From Streptomyces rimosus (GTDB taxonomy: Bacteria > Actinomycetota > Actinomycetes > Streptomycetales > Streptomycetaceae), in the NCBI RefSeq assembly GCF_008704655.1, contig NZ_CP023688.1, positions 4,836,001-4,900,000 on the forward strand: a stretch of 64,000 bases of DNA, read 5' to 3'. This document shows, piece by piece, positions 56,596 through 64,000 of this stretch. Below the pieces are notes generated by a model. That model saw only the letters and a list, made by a program, of their open reading frames with translations, was not told the DNA's origin and did no database searches. The position numbers and the translations under genes are program-made. Each line of letters starts with the position of its first letter. Within the stretch, counting starts at the first letter, position 1.

Positions 56596-59283
56596 GTGGC
56601 CAAGCTCACGCTCGATCAACTGGAGCGCCACCTCTTCGCGGCGGCGGACATCCTGCGCGGCACCATGGATGCTGCCGAGTACCGCGACTTCCTGCTGGTG
56701 CTGCTCTTCCTCAAGCGGGCGAACGACGAGTTCGAGGCCGTCCGAGACCGGATCATCATCGATGAAATGGCGTCGGGTGCTACGCGCGAGGAAGCCGAGG
56801 AAGAGGCGGACGAGCCCGCCCGCTACACGGCCCGTCGGATCATGTACGTCCCCAAAGAGGCCCGCTGGGAGCGGCTGGCTGGCGCGGTCGACGACGTGGC
56901 GACGAAGTACCTCCAGCCGGCACTGGAAGCGCTTGAGGGCCAGAAGGGCAACGAGCGCCTGCGCGGCCTGTTCGGTCATGTGAACTTCAACCGGATCGGC
57001 GGGGGCGGTGGTACCGGCGCATCGGCGGCCCGGCTCGCCGACAAGCGGCTTTCCGCGCTCATCGGTCACTTCGGCAGCCTTCGCCTACGCGGTGAGGACT
57101 TCGAGTTCCCCGACGTGATCGGGGCAGCTTACGAGTACCTGCTGAAGGACTTCGCCGACTCGGCGGGCGCTAAGGGTGGGGAGTTCTATACCCCGCGCGC
57201 AGTGGTACGGATGATGGTCGAGCTGGCGCGTCCCCAGGCAGGCCAGAGCGTGTACGACCCCTGCGTCGGCTCCGGCGGCATGCTCATCCATGCCAAGGAG
57301 TACATCGAGGAACACGGTGGTGACACCGAGGACCTGGCCTTGGCCGGGCAGGATGCCAACAATGGCTCCTGGGTTATGGCCACGATGAATATGTTGTTCC
57401 ACGGCGCCAGCGACTTCGACCTACGCACCGGTGACACGCTCACCAACCCGCTGCACCTCCACAATTCGTATGACGTGGTACTCAGTAATCCGCCCTTCTC
57501 CATGGACTACAAGGCTGCGGAGGTGTCCGACCTCGAAGAGCGGATGCCGTACGGTCAGACGTCCGAGAAGGGCAAGGCAGACCTGATGTTCCTCCAGCAC
57601 ATGCTGCACATGGCCAAGGGCCGTGGCGGCTCGGTTTTCACCGTGATGCCGCACGGTGTGCTGTTCCGTGGCGGCGCGGAGGGCGACATCCGGGCTGAGC
57701 TAATTGAGAAGGACTTGCTGGAGGCTGTGATCGGCCTGCCGCCCAACCTTTTCTACGGCACGGGGATTCCGGCCTGCGTCCTGGTTTTGAGGGCGCGGGG
57801 GCGCAAGCGCACGGACCGGCACGACAAGGTGCTCTTCATCAATGCGGACCGCGAGTTCCATGCCGAGCGTGCGCAGAACGTACTGCTGCCGGAGCACGTG
57901 GAGAAGATCGTATCCACCTTCCACGCGCCTACTGCGAACGGGGACGTGCCCCGATTCGCCCGATGGGTGGAACGCAAGGAACTGAGGGAGAACAAGTACA
58001 ACCTCAACATCCGCCGCTATGTGGACAACACTCCGCCCCCGGAGCCGCAGGACGTACAGGCGCACCTGACGGGCGGCGTCCCGAGGGCGGAGATCGAGGT
58101 GGACGAGAAGAAGAAACTGCTGAAGGCGTACGACGTCCAGGTCACGGACCTGTTCCAGGAGCGCCCGTCGGACGGCAACGGAAGCGGGCCGGCCTACGTG
58201 GACTTCCTGCCGGCGGAACGCCGCCCGGACGCCGAACGGCTTACCGAGCTGGCCAAGAGCCGGGAACAGGAACTGTGGACGGCGTTCGACAAGTGGTGGA
58301 CGACGGAAACGGATCAGATCGCCGCGTTGGCGCCCTACGACGAGGACGACCGCACGGAGTTCGAGAAACGAGCCCAGCTTGCCCGCCTACGGGCCGACCT
58401 GATCAATTCCTTCCGCGAGCTGCTTCTCGGCGTGGGCCTGCTGGACCGGTACGCGCTCGCTGGTGCGGTCGCGGGATGGTGGCAGGACGCCAGGAACGAA
58501 CTGAAGGCGTTGGCCGGCAACGGCTTCAAGGGCGTCGTCGAGGGGTGGGTCGACACGGTCGAGACTATGTTGAACCCGGAGCCCAACCCGTGGACGGGCG
58601 GCGCCCGCAAGCGTTCGGGCGCGGAACGCCGTGAGGCATACGCACACAAGGTCGTGGCCCGTATCGCCCCCAAGTTCCTGAACGACTTGGCCGAGGCGGA
58701 CGCGCGCAAGGCGGAACTGGACACGAAGGTAAAGGCGGCTGAGGAAGCAGAGGCAGCGCGGGCCGCAGCGGCGGTGGGGGTGACGGACGACGGCGAGTCC
58801 ACCGAGCCCTCCGATAACACTGTCCTCGACCCGGCTGTGGCGGATGCGCTGCTCAGCGAGGCCGACCTGAAAAAGCTGAAGCGTGACCGCACGGCGGCGG
58901 GCAAGGCGGTGAAGGCGCTAGAGGAGGCGTTTTATCCGCTGGACGGGATGGGAGCCGAGGCGACTGCTGCCGCTCCGACCGCGAAGCAGAAGAAGGCAGC
59001 CGGCTTCGCCGAGCAGACAGCCATGTCTGTGACACCGGGGCTGCACGAGGCCCGGGACGTGCTGGACGATGCGGGCGCGCGCGAGGTCGTACTCGGCATC
59101 CTCCGGGACGACTTGGCATCGAAGCTGGAGGGTCATGTCATCCGCAGACGCCGCAAGTTGGTCGACGCCTACTTGGGCTGGGAGCGCAAGTACCTCGTAT
59201 CGCTGCGCGACATCGAAGCCCGGCGCGAGGCTGCGGCGGAGCGGTTGAACGGGTTTCTGGAGGAGCTGGGTTATGTCGGCTGA
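56596..59283 (+). CDS. hsdM: Type I restriction-modification DNA methyltransferase, long HsdM
   Basis: 895 aa, much longer than the usual ~500. GTG start, 82 bp after rloB. HsdM_N helical domain (about 5-150), N6-adenine methyltransferase with DPCVGSGGMLIHAKE (SAM site) and catalytic NPPF at 298-301. After about 520 a helical Lys/Glu/Ala-rich extension of ~370 residues runs to the end (coiled segments such as ELDTKVKAAEEAEAARAAAA). It modifies host DNA together with HsdS; the stop overlaps hsdS by 11 nt. Confidence 0.92.
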   Translation: MAKLTLDQLERHLFAAADILRGTMDAAEYRDFLLVLLFLKRANDEFEAVRDRIIIDEMASGATREEAEEEADEPARYTARRIMYVPKEARWERLAGAVDDVATKYLQPALEALEGQKGNERLRGLFGHVNFNRIGGGGGTGASAARLADKRLSALIGHFGSLRLRGEDFEFPDVIGAAYEYLLKDFADSAGAKGGEFYTPRAVVRMMVELARPQAGQSVYDPCVGSGGMLIHAKEYIEEHGGDTEDLALAGQDANNGSWVMATMNMLFHGASDFDLRTGDTLTNPLHLHNSYDVVLSNPPFSMDYKAAEVSDLEERMPYGQTSEKGKADLMFLQHMLHMAKGRGGSVFTVMPHGVLFRGGAEGDIRAELIEKDLLEAVIGLPPNLFYGTGIPACVLVLRARGRKRTDRHDKVLFINADREFHAERAQNVLLPEHVEKIVSTFHAPTANGDVPRFARWVERKELRENKYNLNIRRYVDNTPPPEPQDVQAHLTGGVPRAEIEVDEKKKLLKAYDVQVTDLFQERPSDGNGSGPAYVDFLPAERRPDAERLTELAKSREQELWTAFDKWWTTETDQIAALAPYDEDDRTEFEKRAQLARLRADLINSFRELLLGVGLLDRYALAGAVAGWWQDARNELKALAGNGFKGVVEGWVDTVETMLNPEPNPWTGGARKRSGAERREAYAHKVVARIAPKFLNDLAEADARKAELDTKVKAAEEAEAARAAAAVGVTDDGESTEPSDNTVLDPAVADALLSEADLKKLKRDRTAAGKAVKALEEAFYPLDGMGAEATAAAPTAKQKKAAGFAEQTAMSVTPGLHEARDVLDDAGAREVVLGILRDDLASKLEGHVIRRRRKLVDAYLGWERKYLVSLRDIEARREAAAERLNGFLEELGYVG

Positions 59284-60475
59284 TCTTCCACTGGGCTGGT
59301 CTGAGCGCAAACTCACCGATGTAGTTGCGCTGCCGACCGGGCAAGTCGACCCACAGGTACTCCCTTACCGCGAGCAGCCCTTGCTTGCTCCAGACCATAT
59401 CGAATCGACGACGGGTCGAATTATCGAGCTCAAGACGGCGGACTCACAACGCGCATCGAGTGGCAAGTATGTTGTGCGTCCCGGCGATGTGGTGCTTAGT
59501 AAGATTCGTCCAAGTCTTAGGAAAGTCGCCATTGCGCAATTTGCAGGCACTTGTTCAGCTGATATGTACCCACTGCGCCCCAAAGTCGGGCTTCTTCCGG
59601 AAGTGCTTCACGCCGTGCTGCTCGGTGAACGATTCTCCCTGTTCGCCGAAAGCGTATCCGGTAGAACAGGGATCCCAAAGCTTAACCGGGATGACCTCGC
59701 CTCTTACGTGTTCCGCCTTCCTTCCGAGCCGGAGCAGCGGCGAATCGCTGAAATCCTGGACGCGATTACGGAATCGGAGCGGGCGGTTGAGGCGGCAATT
59801 TACAAGCTGCGAGCGTTGCGGCGTGGAATTCTGCTAGATGGTATGGCGGCGATCACCGCGAGCGAGACACCAGACGGGTGGGAGCGCTTGCCTCTGAAGG
59901 AGGTCGTTCCATCGGTCGATTACGGAATTTCCGTAGCCCTGAACGATGATAGTCGCGGTGTAGCCACGCTTCGGATGAATAACCTGCGGGATGGCCGACC
60001 TTACCTCAATGAACTTCGTTACTGTCCGCAGAAGGTGCATCCCAAGCATCTTCTGCGAATGGACGATGTGCTCTTTAACAGGACCAATAGTATCGATCAT
60101 GTCGGGCGGTCAGGGATCTGGCGAGGCGAGCTTGAAGAGGCGACATTCGCGTCTTACCTGGTGCGCCTGAACCCTGATGTCGAGCGTGTCATTCCTCAAT
60201 TCCTCGTAGAGTGGCTGCTGCATCCCGTGATTCGGCAGAGGGTCCGTGCGATTGCAACAGTTGCGGTTCAGCAGGTCAACGTGAACCCGACGCGGCTGCG
60301 TGAGCTGTATATCGATCTACCTACTGACCTAGGGGAGCAAAAAAAGCTGGTAGCCAGCCTGGAAGTGTGTGATCGGCGAATCGCAACGGAAAAGGAAAGC
60401 TTGGGTAAGCTCCGGGTGGTAAAAAGGGGGCTCGCCGACGCTCTGCTCAACGGCAAGAGGCTGGTGTGTGAATAG
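59273..60475 (+). CDS. hsdS: Type I restriction specificity subunit HsdS
   Basis: 400 aa, ATG inside hsdM. Two target-recognition domains (about 1-150 and 200-345) are each followed by a conserved central helix, EQRRIAEILDAITESERAVEAAIYKLRALRRGILLD and EQKKLVASLEVCDRRIATEKESLGKLRVVKRGLADALLNG. The sequence is visibly more A+T-rich than hsdM, as is usual for frequently exchanged specificity genes. DNA target not readable. Confidence 0.92.
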   Translation: MSADLPLGWSERKLTDVVALPTGQVDPQVLPYREQPLLAPDHIESTTGRIIELKTADSQRASSGKYVVRPGDVVLSKIRPSLRKVAIAQFAGTCSADMYPLRPKVGLLPEVLHAVLLGERFSLFAESVSGRTGIPKLNRDDLASYVFRLPSEPEQRRIAEILDAITESERAVEAAIYKLRALRRGILLDGMAAITASETPDGWERLPLKEVVPSVDYGISVALNDDSRGVATLRMNNLRDGRPYLNELRYCPQKVHPKHLLRMDDVLFNRTNSIDHVGRSGIWRGELEEATFASYLVRLNPDVERVIPQFLVEWLLHPVIRQRVRAIATVAVQQVNVNPTRLRELYIDLPTDLGEQKKLVASLEVCDRRIATEKESLGKLRVVKRGLADALLNGKRLVCE

Positions 60476-60527
60476 GCATAGCGGGTAATTACCGTGTCAG
60501 CGTGTTCGTTCTGGGAGAGGGCTCCGC

Positions 60528-61379
60528 GTGCCCGTCAGAAAGCCGCCAACGGAGCGGCAGCGCCGTTTTTGTGCGGAGTTGCGTCGGATGCGCGAGCGCA
60601 TCGGGATGGCAATCAACGAAGCCGCTACCTTGCACCGTACCGACCGCACCACCATCAGTAATACGGAGTCGGCGCGTACCGGTGTCAGCCCCGACCGAGT
60701 GCGGGTCTGGTCGGGTAATTTCCGTTGCCCGGATGCCCGGTACGTCGAGGCGCTCATCGAAATGGCCAGAGAGCGTGGCTCGAACTGGTGGAAAGGTTAC
60801 CGGGGGTTGCTTTCTGTGAGCCTGCTGGATATTGCAGAGATGGAGCATCACGCTTCGGCGCTGCGGTCGGCTCAGATCATGCACATGCCGGGATTGCTTC
60901 AGCAGCCCGACTATGTGCGAGCTATCTTTAGGGAAGCGGTGCGGGCCATGAGCCCCATGGAGCTGGAGCGTCATGTCGAGTTCCGGGTGGCGCGTGCCAG
61001 GCTGCTCGACCGGCCCGAGCCGCCAGCGTGTGAATTTCTGATCCACGAGTCCGCGTTGCGCATGCGCTTCGGTGGCCGTGGCGTCTTCCGCAAGCAGCTC
61101 GACCACCTCCTGAGCCAGTCCGAACGGCCGGGGGTCACCGTCCGTGTCGTACCTTTCCGAGCGAGTGGGTTCGCGAACGCGGGGAGCTCGACGCTGTACG
61201 CGTACGGCCCCGTGCCCCAGTTGGACACCGTGCAGGTCGATGTCCCTACTGGGGCCACCTTCCTCCATGCAGAGACCTACCTCGTGAACTTCCGTGGCGT
61301 CCTCGACCGTATGAGTGAACGCGCCATCGCCCCGGAAGCATCCACTGGATTCATTCGGCAGGTGGCGAAGGAGACCTGA
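60528..61379 (+). CDS. XRE-family regulator with DUF5753-like domain
   Basis: 283 aa from GTG 60528. HTH_31-like N-terminus (FCAELRRMRERIGMAINEAATLHRTDRTTISNTESARTGVSPDRVRVW), then a ligand-like domain with HMPGLLQQPDYVRAIFRE and RQLDHLLSQSERPGVTVRVVPFRASG-type sequence. It pairs with the DUF397 gene 13 bp later, the common Streptomyces XRE/DUF397 pair. Here it sits inside an RM island, between hsdS and hsdR. Confidence 0.88.
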   Translation: MPVRKPPTERQRRFCAELRRMRERIGMAINEAATLHRTDRTTISNTESARTGVSPDRVRVWSGNFRCPDARYVEALIEMARERGSNWWKGYRGLLSVSLLDIAEMEHHASALRSAQIMHMPGLLQQPDYVRAIFREAVRAMSPMELERHVEFRVARARLLDRPEPPACEFLIHESALRMRFGGRGVFRKQLDHLLSQSERPGVTVRVVPFRASGFANAGSSTLYAYGPVPQLDTVQVDVPTGATFLHAETYLVNFRGVLDRMSERAIAPEASTGFIRQVAKET

Positions 61380-61391
61380 GGTTAGGAATCG

Positions 61392-61580
61392 GTGCAACTT
61401 CACTGGCGTAAATCGTCCTACTCGGCGGATACCGGTAGCTGTGTCGAAGTCGCTGAGCGGGGGGACGACGTGTTCCTGCGCGAGGGCGACGATCCGGAGA
61501 TAGCCATCCGGACCGGTCGGCAACAGTTGCGATCGTTCCTGGCGGATACCAAGACGGGAAGGTTCGACGGCTTCGCGTAG
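61392..61580 (+). CDS. DUF397 protein
   Basis: 62 aa. LHWRKSSYSADTGSCVEVAERGDDVFLREGDDP is the DUF397 signature; the partner XRE gene is directly upstream. Such pairs act as regulator/antagonist modules in Streptomyces. GTG start 61392. Confidence 0.88.
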   Translation: MQLHWRKSSYSADTGSCVEVAERGDDVFLREGDDPEIAIRTGRQQLRSFLADTKTGRFDGFA

Positions 61581-61776
61581 TTGGCGCGCAGTACGTCGGC
61601 ATATGCCGATCCGTGGGCAACTCGCACAACGTGTTGTTTGGCGCCACTCGCGGGCGTACTGCGCGTGATGCTGGCTCAACGCACGGTTATCGAAGCCCCA
61701 TTGAGTCACGTGGGCAAGCGCCCCGGCGGTGTGCGACCAGCCCGGGGCATGGCCAACGCCGCTAAGGAGCGTCAGC

Positions 61777-62076
61777 ATGTGTAACCGTATCCGGCCTGGG
61801 CGCGCGCGAACACTCGTGCGCCTGGTCTTCCGTATCGTCGCGTGGGTTCTACGCGCGGTCTCCGCCCGGGCTGCGCGCAGCGTTGTGCCCCGGCCGGTAG
61901 TGGGCGGAACAATCGCCCGACCTCCCCACGTCCACGGCTACGGCCTCAGCCATGAGCAACGCTCCCGACGCACCGCGCTCGTCCTCGCCCTCGACGGCGT
62001 TGACGTCGGACCCCGGGCCACCCACGGTCATCGCGTCGGCAAGCCGGTTGCGGTCCGGGCGGAGGCGGCGGCCTGA
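61777..62076 (+). CDS. Hypothetical basic protein in RM island
   Basis: 99 aa from ATG 61777, with AAGGAG upstream. Arg/Ala/Val-rich (RPGRARTLVRLVFRIVAWVLRAVSARAARSV), with a short amphipathic segment but no clear family. Its TGA shares the A with the ATG of the next gene. The preceding 196 bp has no gene. Position between DUF397 and hsdR suggests a link to the island. Confidence 0.55.
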   Translation: MCNRIRPGRARTLVRLVFRIVAWVLRAVSARAARSVVPRPVVGGTIARPPHVHGYGLSHEQRSRRTALVLALDGVDVGPRATHGHRVGKPVAVRAEAAA

Positions 62077-62354
62077 TGAGTGCAGCGAAGAACGGACCGG
62101 GCGCCGTGCGTGTCAGCCGCGTCCCCAGCAAGCCCCTACGACGCGAAGAAGACGGGAACTTCGCCATCGACCTGTGGGTGCGCCGTGACGGCGCTTTCAT
62201 CTCCGATATCGCGCTGCATCTTTCACCCGCCGAGGCGGAGTCACTGCACGTTCAGCTCTGTTACGCGCTGGACGACGAGACCGCGGCTCTGATCACTCCT
62301 GCGGACTTGCTTCCCGATTGCCGGAAGGGAGCCCGCGCGGCGCGACGCCGCTGA
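62076..62354 (+). CDS. Hypothetical acidic-core protein in RM island
   Basis: 92 aa. DGNFAIDLWVRRDGAFISDIALHLSPAEAESLHVQLCYALDDETAAL resembles short Streptomyces proteins adjacent to XRE/DUF397 pairs; no domain assigned. ATG overlaps the preceding stop. It is followed by a long perfect hairpin and then hsdR. Confidence 0.6.
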   Translation: MSAAKNGPGAVRVSRVPSKPLRREEDGNFAIDLWVRRDGAFISDIALHLSPAEAESLHVQLCYALDDETAALITPADLLPDCRKGARAARRR

Positions 62355-62379
62355 CCGCGAAGAAGCGCAGATCGCACAC

Positions 62380-62412
62380 CTTGTGGCCCGCGACCCGGTC
62401 GCGGGCCACAAG
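62380..62412 (+). terminator. 15-bp perfect hairpin upstream of hsdR
   Basis: CTTGTGGCCCGCGAC / GTCGCGGGCCACAAG with a CCG loop, 26 bp after the unknown gene's stop and 83 bp before the hsdR ATG. It probably terminates the regulator transcript, separating hsdR from the rest of the island. Confidence 0.78.
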
Positions 62413-62494
62413 GCCATGTCTCTCGTTCGCCCCTGACGCACAATGGACCCTCGCACGGTTCACCAGTACGTCGGTACGCAGGGGAGGCGCGGGC

Positions 62495-64000
62495 ATGGCT
62501 GCGGAAACGGTCGGGGGGAAGACCGAGCAGGTCGAGGCGGAGAGACCGCTGTTGGACCATCTCAAGGCGATGGGGTGGCAGCACATCGAGGGGGCGCGGC
62601 TCAAACAGTGGGGAGAGCGCGACGACTTCAGGGATGTGCTGCTGGACCGGCGGCTGCGGGCCGCCGTACGTCGGACCTCGCCCTGGATGACGGACGATGC
62701 GCATACCGATGCCGCCGTTCTCCGGCTGCGTGGCGCCGCGCGCCACGTGTCGGCGCAGTCGCTGGTGCAGGCAAACCGGGACGCCACCGAACTCCTGCTG
62801 CACGGTGTTCTGCACCCGGGCCCCGACGAGCACGATGTGAAGACGCAGTTTTTCGACTGGGCGCGCGAGGCGCTGGAGGGGAGCCGGGAGGAGGTCCTGG
62901 CACGTAACGACTACCTCGTCGTGGATCAGTTGCGTGTGTGTGACGCCGATGGCAAGCCGGCCGTACTGGACCTCGTGCTGTTCGTGAACGGCATCCCGCT
63001 CGTCGTCATCGAATGCAAGTCGCCGGACGTACAGGATCCCCTCGGCAAGGCCGTTCGCGACCTGCGTGCCTACAGCGGACGTCCCCTGGACGACGACACC
63101 AGGAAGGGAGAGGGCGCGCCCCGTGGCATACCGCACCTGTTCGCCCCGGTGCAGTTACTGGTCGCCGCCGACGGAAGGCAAGCCGCGCTCGGCACGTACT
63201 CCTCGGCGGAGGAACACTACGCGTTGTGGCGCAGCGTCACCCCGGACTACAGCGATCCGGATATGCCGGGTGGTGACGGCACGCCGGCACTGCGCCGGGA
63301 GCTGCGCGGCTGGGGCCTGCTGGGAGCAGCGGAGCAGCCCACCCTGCAACAGAAACTGACCGCGATCGTCCTCAAGCCCGGCAATCTGCTCAACATCGTC
63401 CGGCACTACGTCTTCGAAAAGCCGCTCGGCGAGGACAAAGGCGCGGGGAAGAAGCAGGGAAAGGCCACCGAGGCCAAGACGGCCAAGGTCGTCTGCCGCC
63501 ATCAGCAGTACCGAGCCACGGAGAAGATCGTCGAGCGGTTGCGCTACCGCCCTAGCCGCGCCGTCACCGGCGGGGACCGGGACGAGCGCGGCGGAGTCAT
63601 CTGGCACACGCAGGGTGCGGGCAAGAGCTTCACCATGCAGTTCCTGGCCCGGCGCCTGCACATGAATCCGGATCCCGAGCTGAACGGCATCACCCTGGTC
63701 GCTGTTACGGACCGCAACGACCTCCAGCGGCAGCTTCGCAAGGCCGTGGAGCTCAGCGACTCGACCGTCCGTGAGGCCACGTCCAGGACGGACCTGGAAA
63801 AGCTGTTGCGTAGGGCAGGGCGCTACGGTGGGCGGTCGGTGATCTTCGCGACGATCCAGAAGTTCCTCGGGGACCTGGTACCCGGAGGCACGGATGGGGC
63901 GAGCGATACCGTTGACGGAAAAGACCGGGCACTGGACGAGGACTTCGACGAAGCGCGGCGGCGGCTCGCGGCGGGAGAGAACGCCCAGGAGGTCGCGGAT
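62495..64000 (+). CDS. hsdR: Type I restriction endonuclease HsdR, N-terminal part (cut by window end)
   Basis: 502 codons are present from ATG 62495, preceded by GGGGAGG, and the frame is open to the last base. PD-(D/E)XK nuclease: VLDLVLFVNGIPLVVIECKS with D159 and E173/K175. SF2 motor Walker A TQGAGKS at 374-378 in VIWHTQGAGKSFTM, then VTDRNDLQ. The remaining motor and C-terminal domain lie outside the window. It cleaves DNA after ATP-driven translocation when HsdM/S find an unmethylated site. Confidence 0.95.
   Translation, partial: MAAETVGGKTEQVEAERPLLDHLKAMGWQHIEGARLKQWGERDDFRDVLLDRRLRAAVRRTSPWMTDDAHTDAAVLRLRGAARHVSAQSLVQANRDATELLLHGVLHPGPDEHDVKTQFFDWAREALEGSREEVLARNDYLVVDQLRVCDADGKPAVLDLVLFVNGIPLVVIECKSPDVQDPLGKAVRDLRAYSGRPLDDDTRKGEGAPRGIPHLFAPVQLLVAADGRQAALGTYSSAEEHYALWRSVTPDYSDPDMPGGDGTPALRRELRGWGLLGAAEQPTLQQKLTAIVLKPGNLLNIVRHYVFEKPLGEDKGAGKKQGKATEAKTAKVVCRHQQYRATEKIVERLRYRPSRAVTGGDRDERGGVIWHTQGAGKSFTMQFLARRLHMNPDPELNGITLVAVTDRNDLQRQLRKAVELSDSTVREATSRTDLEKLLRRAGRYGGRSVIFATIQKFLGDLVPGGTDGASDTVDGKDRALDEDFDEARRRLAAGENAQEVAD

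Overview
The window is chromosomal DNA from a Streptomyces or a very close relative. It is GC-rich with strong third-position G/C bias, uses many GTG starts, and carries actinobacterial hallmarks: an HspR-controlled dnaK-grpE-dnaJ-hspR operon, an HspR-type clpB, DUF397/XRE pairs, a pSAM2-like integrative element, and a perfect parS palindrome. The gene set dcd, dnaK operon, clpB, fbaA, pyrE, kynurenine genes and purA is what I recall from the conserved core arm of Streptomyces chromosomes. All assignments come from reading the sequence; no database search was run.

Layout. (1) 1-4230: an accessory, more A+T-rich segment with a 1216-aa NACHT STAND protein (REase-like region, NACHT, pentapeptide repeats, WD40-like tail), followed by a ~185-bp imperfect palindrome. 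(2) 4334-10229: the right part of an actinomycete integrative and conjugative element (AICE): a 5'-truncated accessory gene, TraSA-type translocase, Spd proteins, RepSA-type initiator, Xis and Int, ending at a tRNA-Gly(CCC) gene that is the likely attachment site. The left end and the expected KorSA repressor are not seen. (3) 10230-19132: dcd, a phosphoribosyltransferase, a secreted SGNH hydrolase-lectin, a Yip1 protein, an AraC regulator, an FG-GAP lipoprotein and a trypsin-like lipoprotein, with a 19-bp-period repeat array upstream of the last. (4) 19168-31002: an EtfD-like Fe-S membrane oxidoreductase, the dnaK operon and clpB, both with HspR (HAIR) sites, and a YbjN protein. (5) 31075-42039: secreted, membrane and metabolic genes, pyrE, parS, fbaA, and a ~360-bp non-coding unit with ~60-bp terminal inverted repeats. 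(6) 42263-54403: a coupled kynurenine operon, a two-component system, a DUF6082-like heptad-repeat membrane protein, an ABC exporter with divergent GbsR/MarR-type regulator and palindromic operator, a degenerate DAG-kinase-like protein, and purA. (7) 54512-64000: a second defence island: RloA/RloB, HsdM, HsdS, an XRE-DUF397 pair, two unknown small genes, and HsdR, which runs off the window.

How the parts work together. Core genes are housekeeping (nucleotide pools, proteostasis, glycolysis, tryptophan catabolism). HspR, made by the dnaK operon, should repress both that operon and clpB. The two ends of the window are accessory and both look defensive: a NACHT sensor beside a conjugative element, and a type I restriction-modification locus carrying a RloAB module. 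The best candidates for something not well described are the NACHT protein beside the AICE junction, the interrupted RloAB/type I RM island with its own regulators, and three non-coding structures (4044-4228, 18883-19034, 41113-41471).
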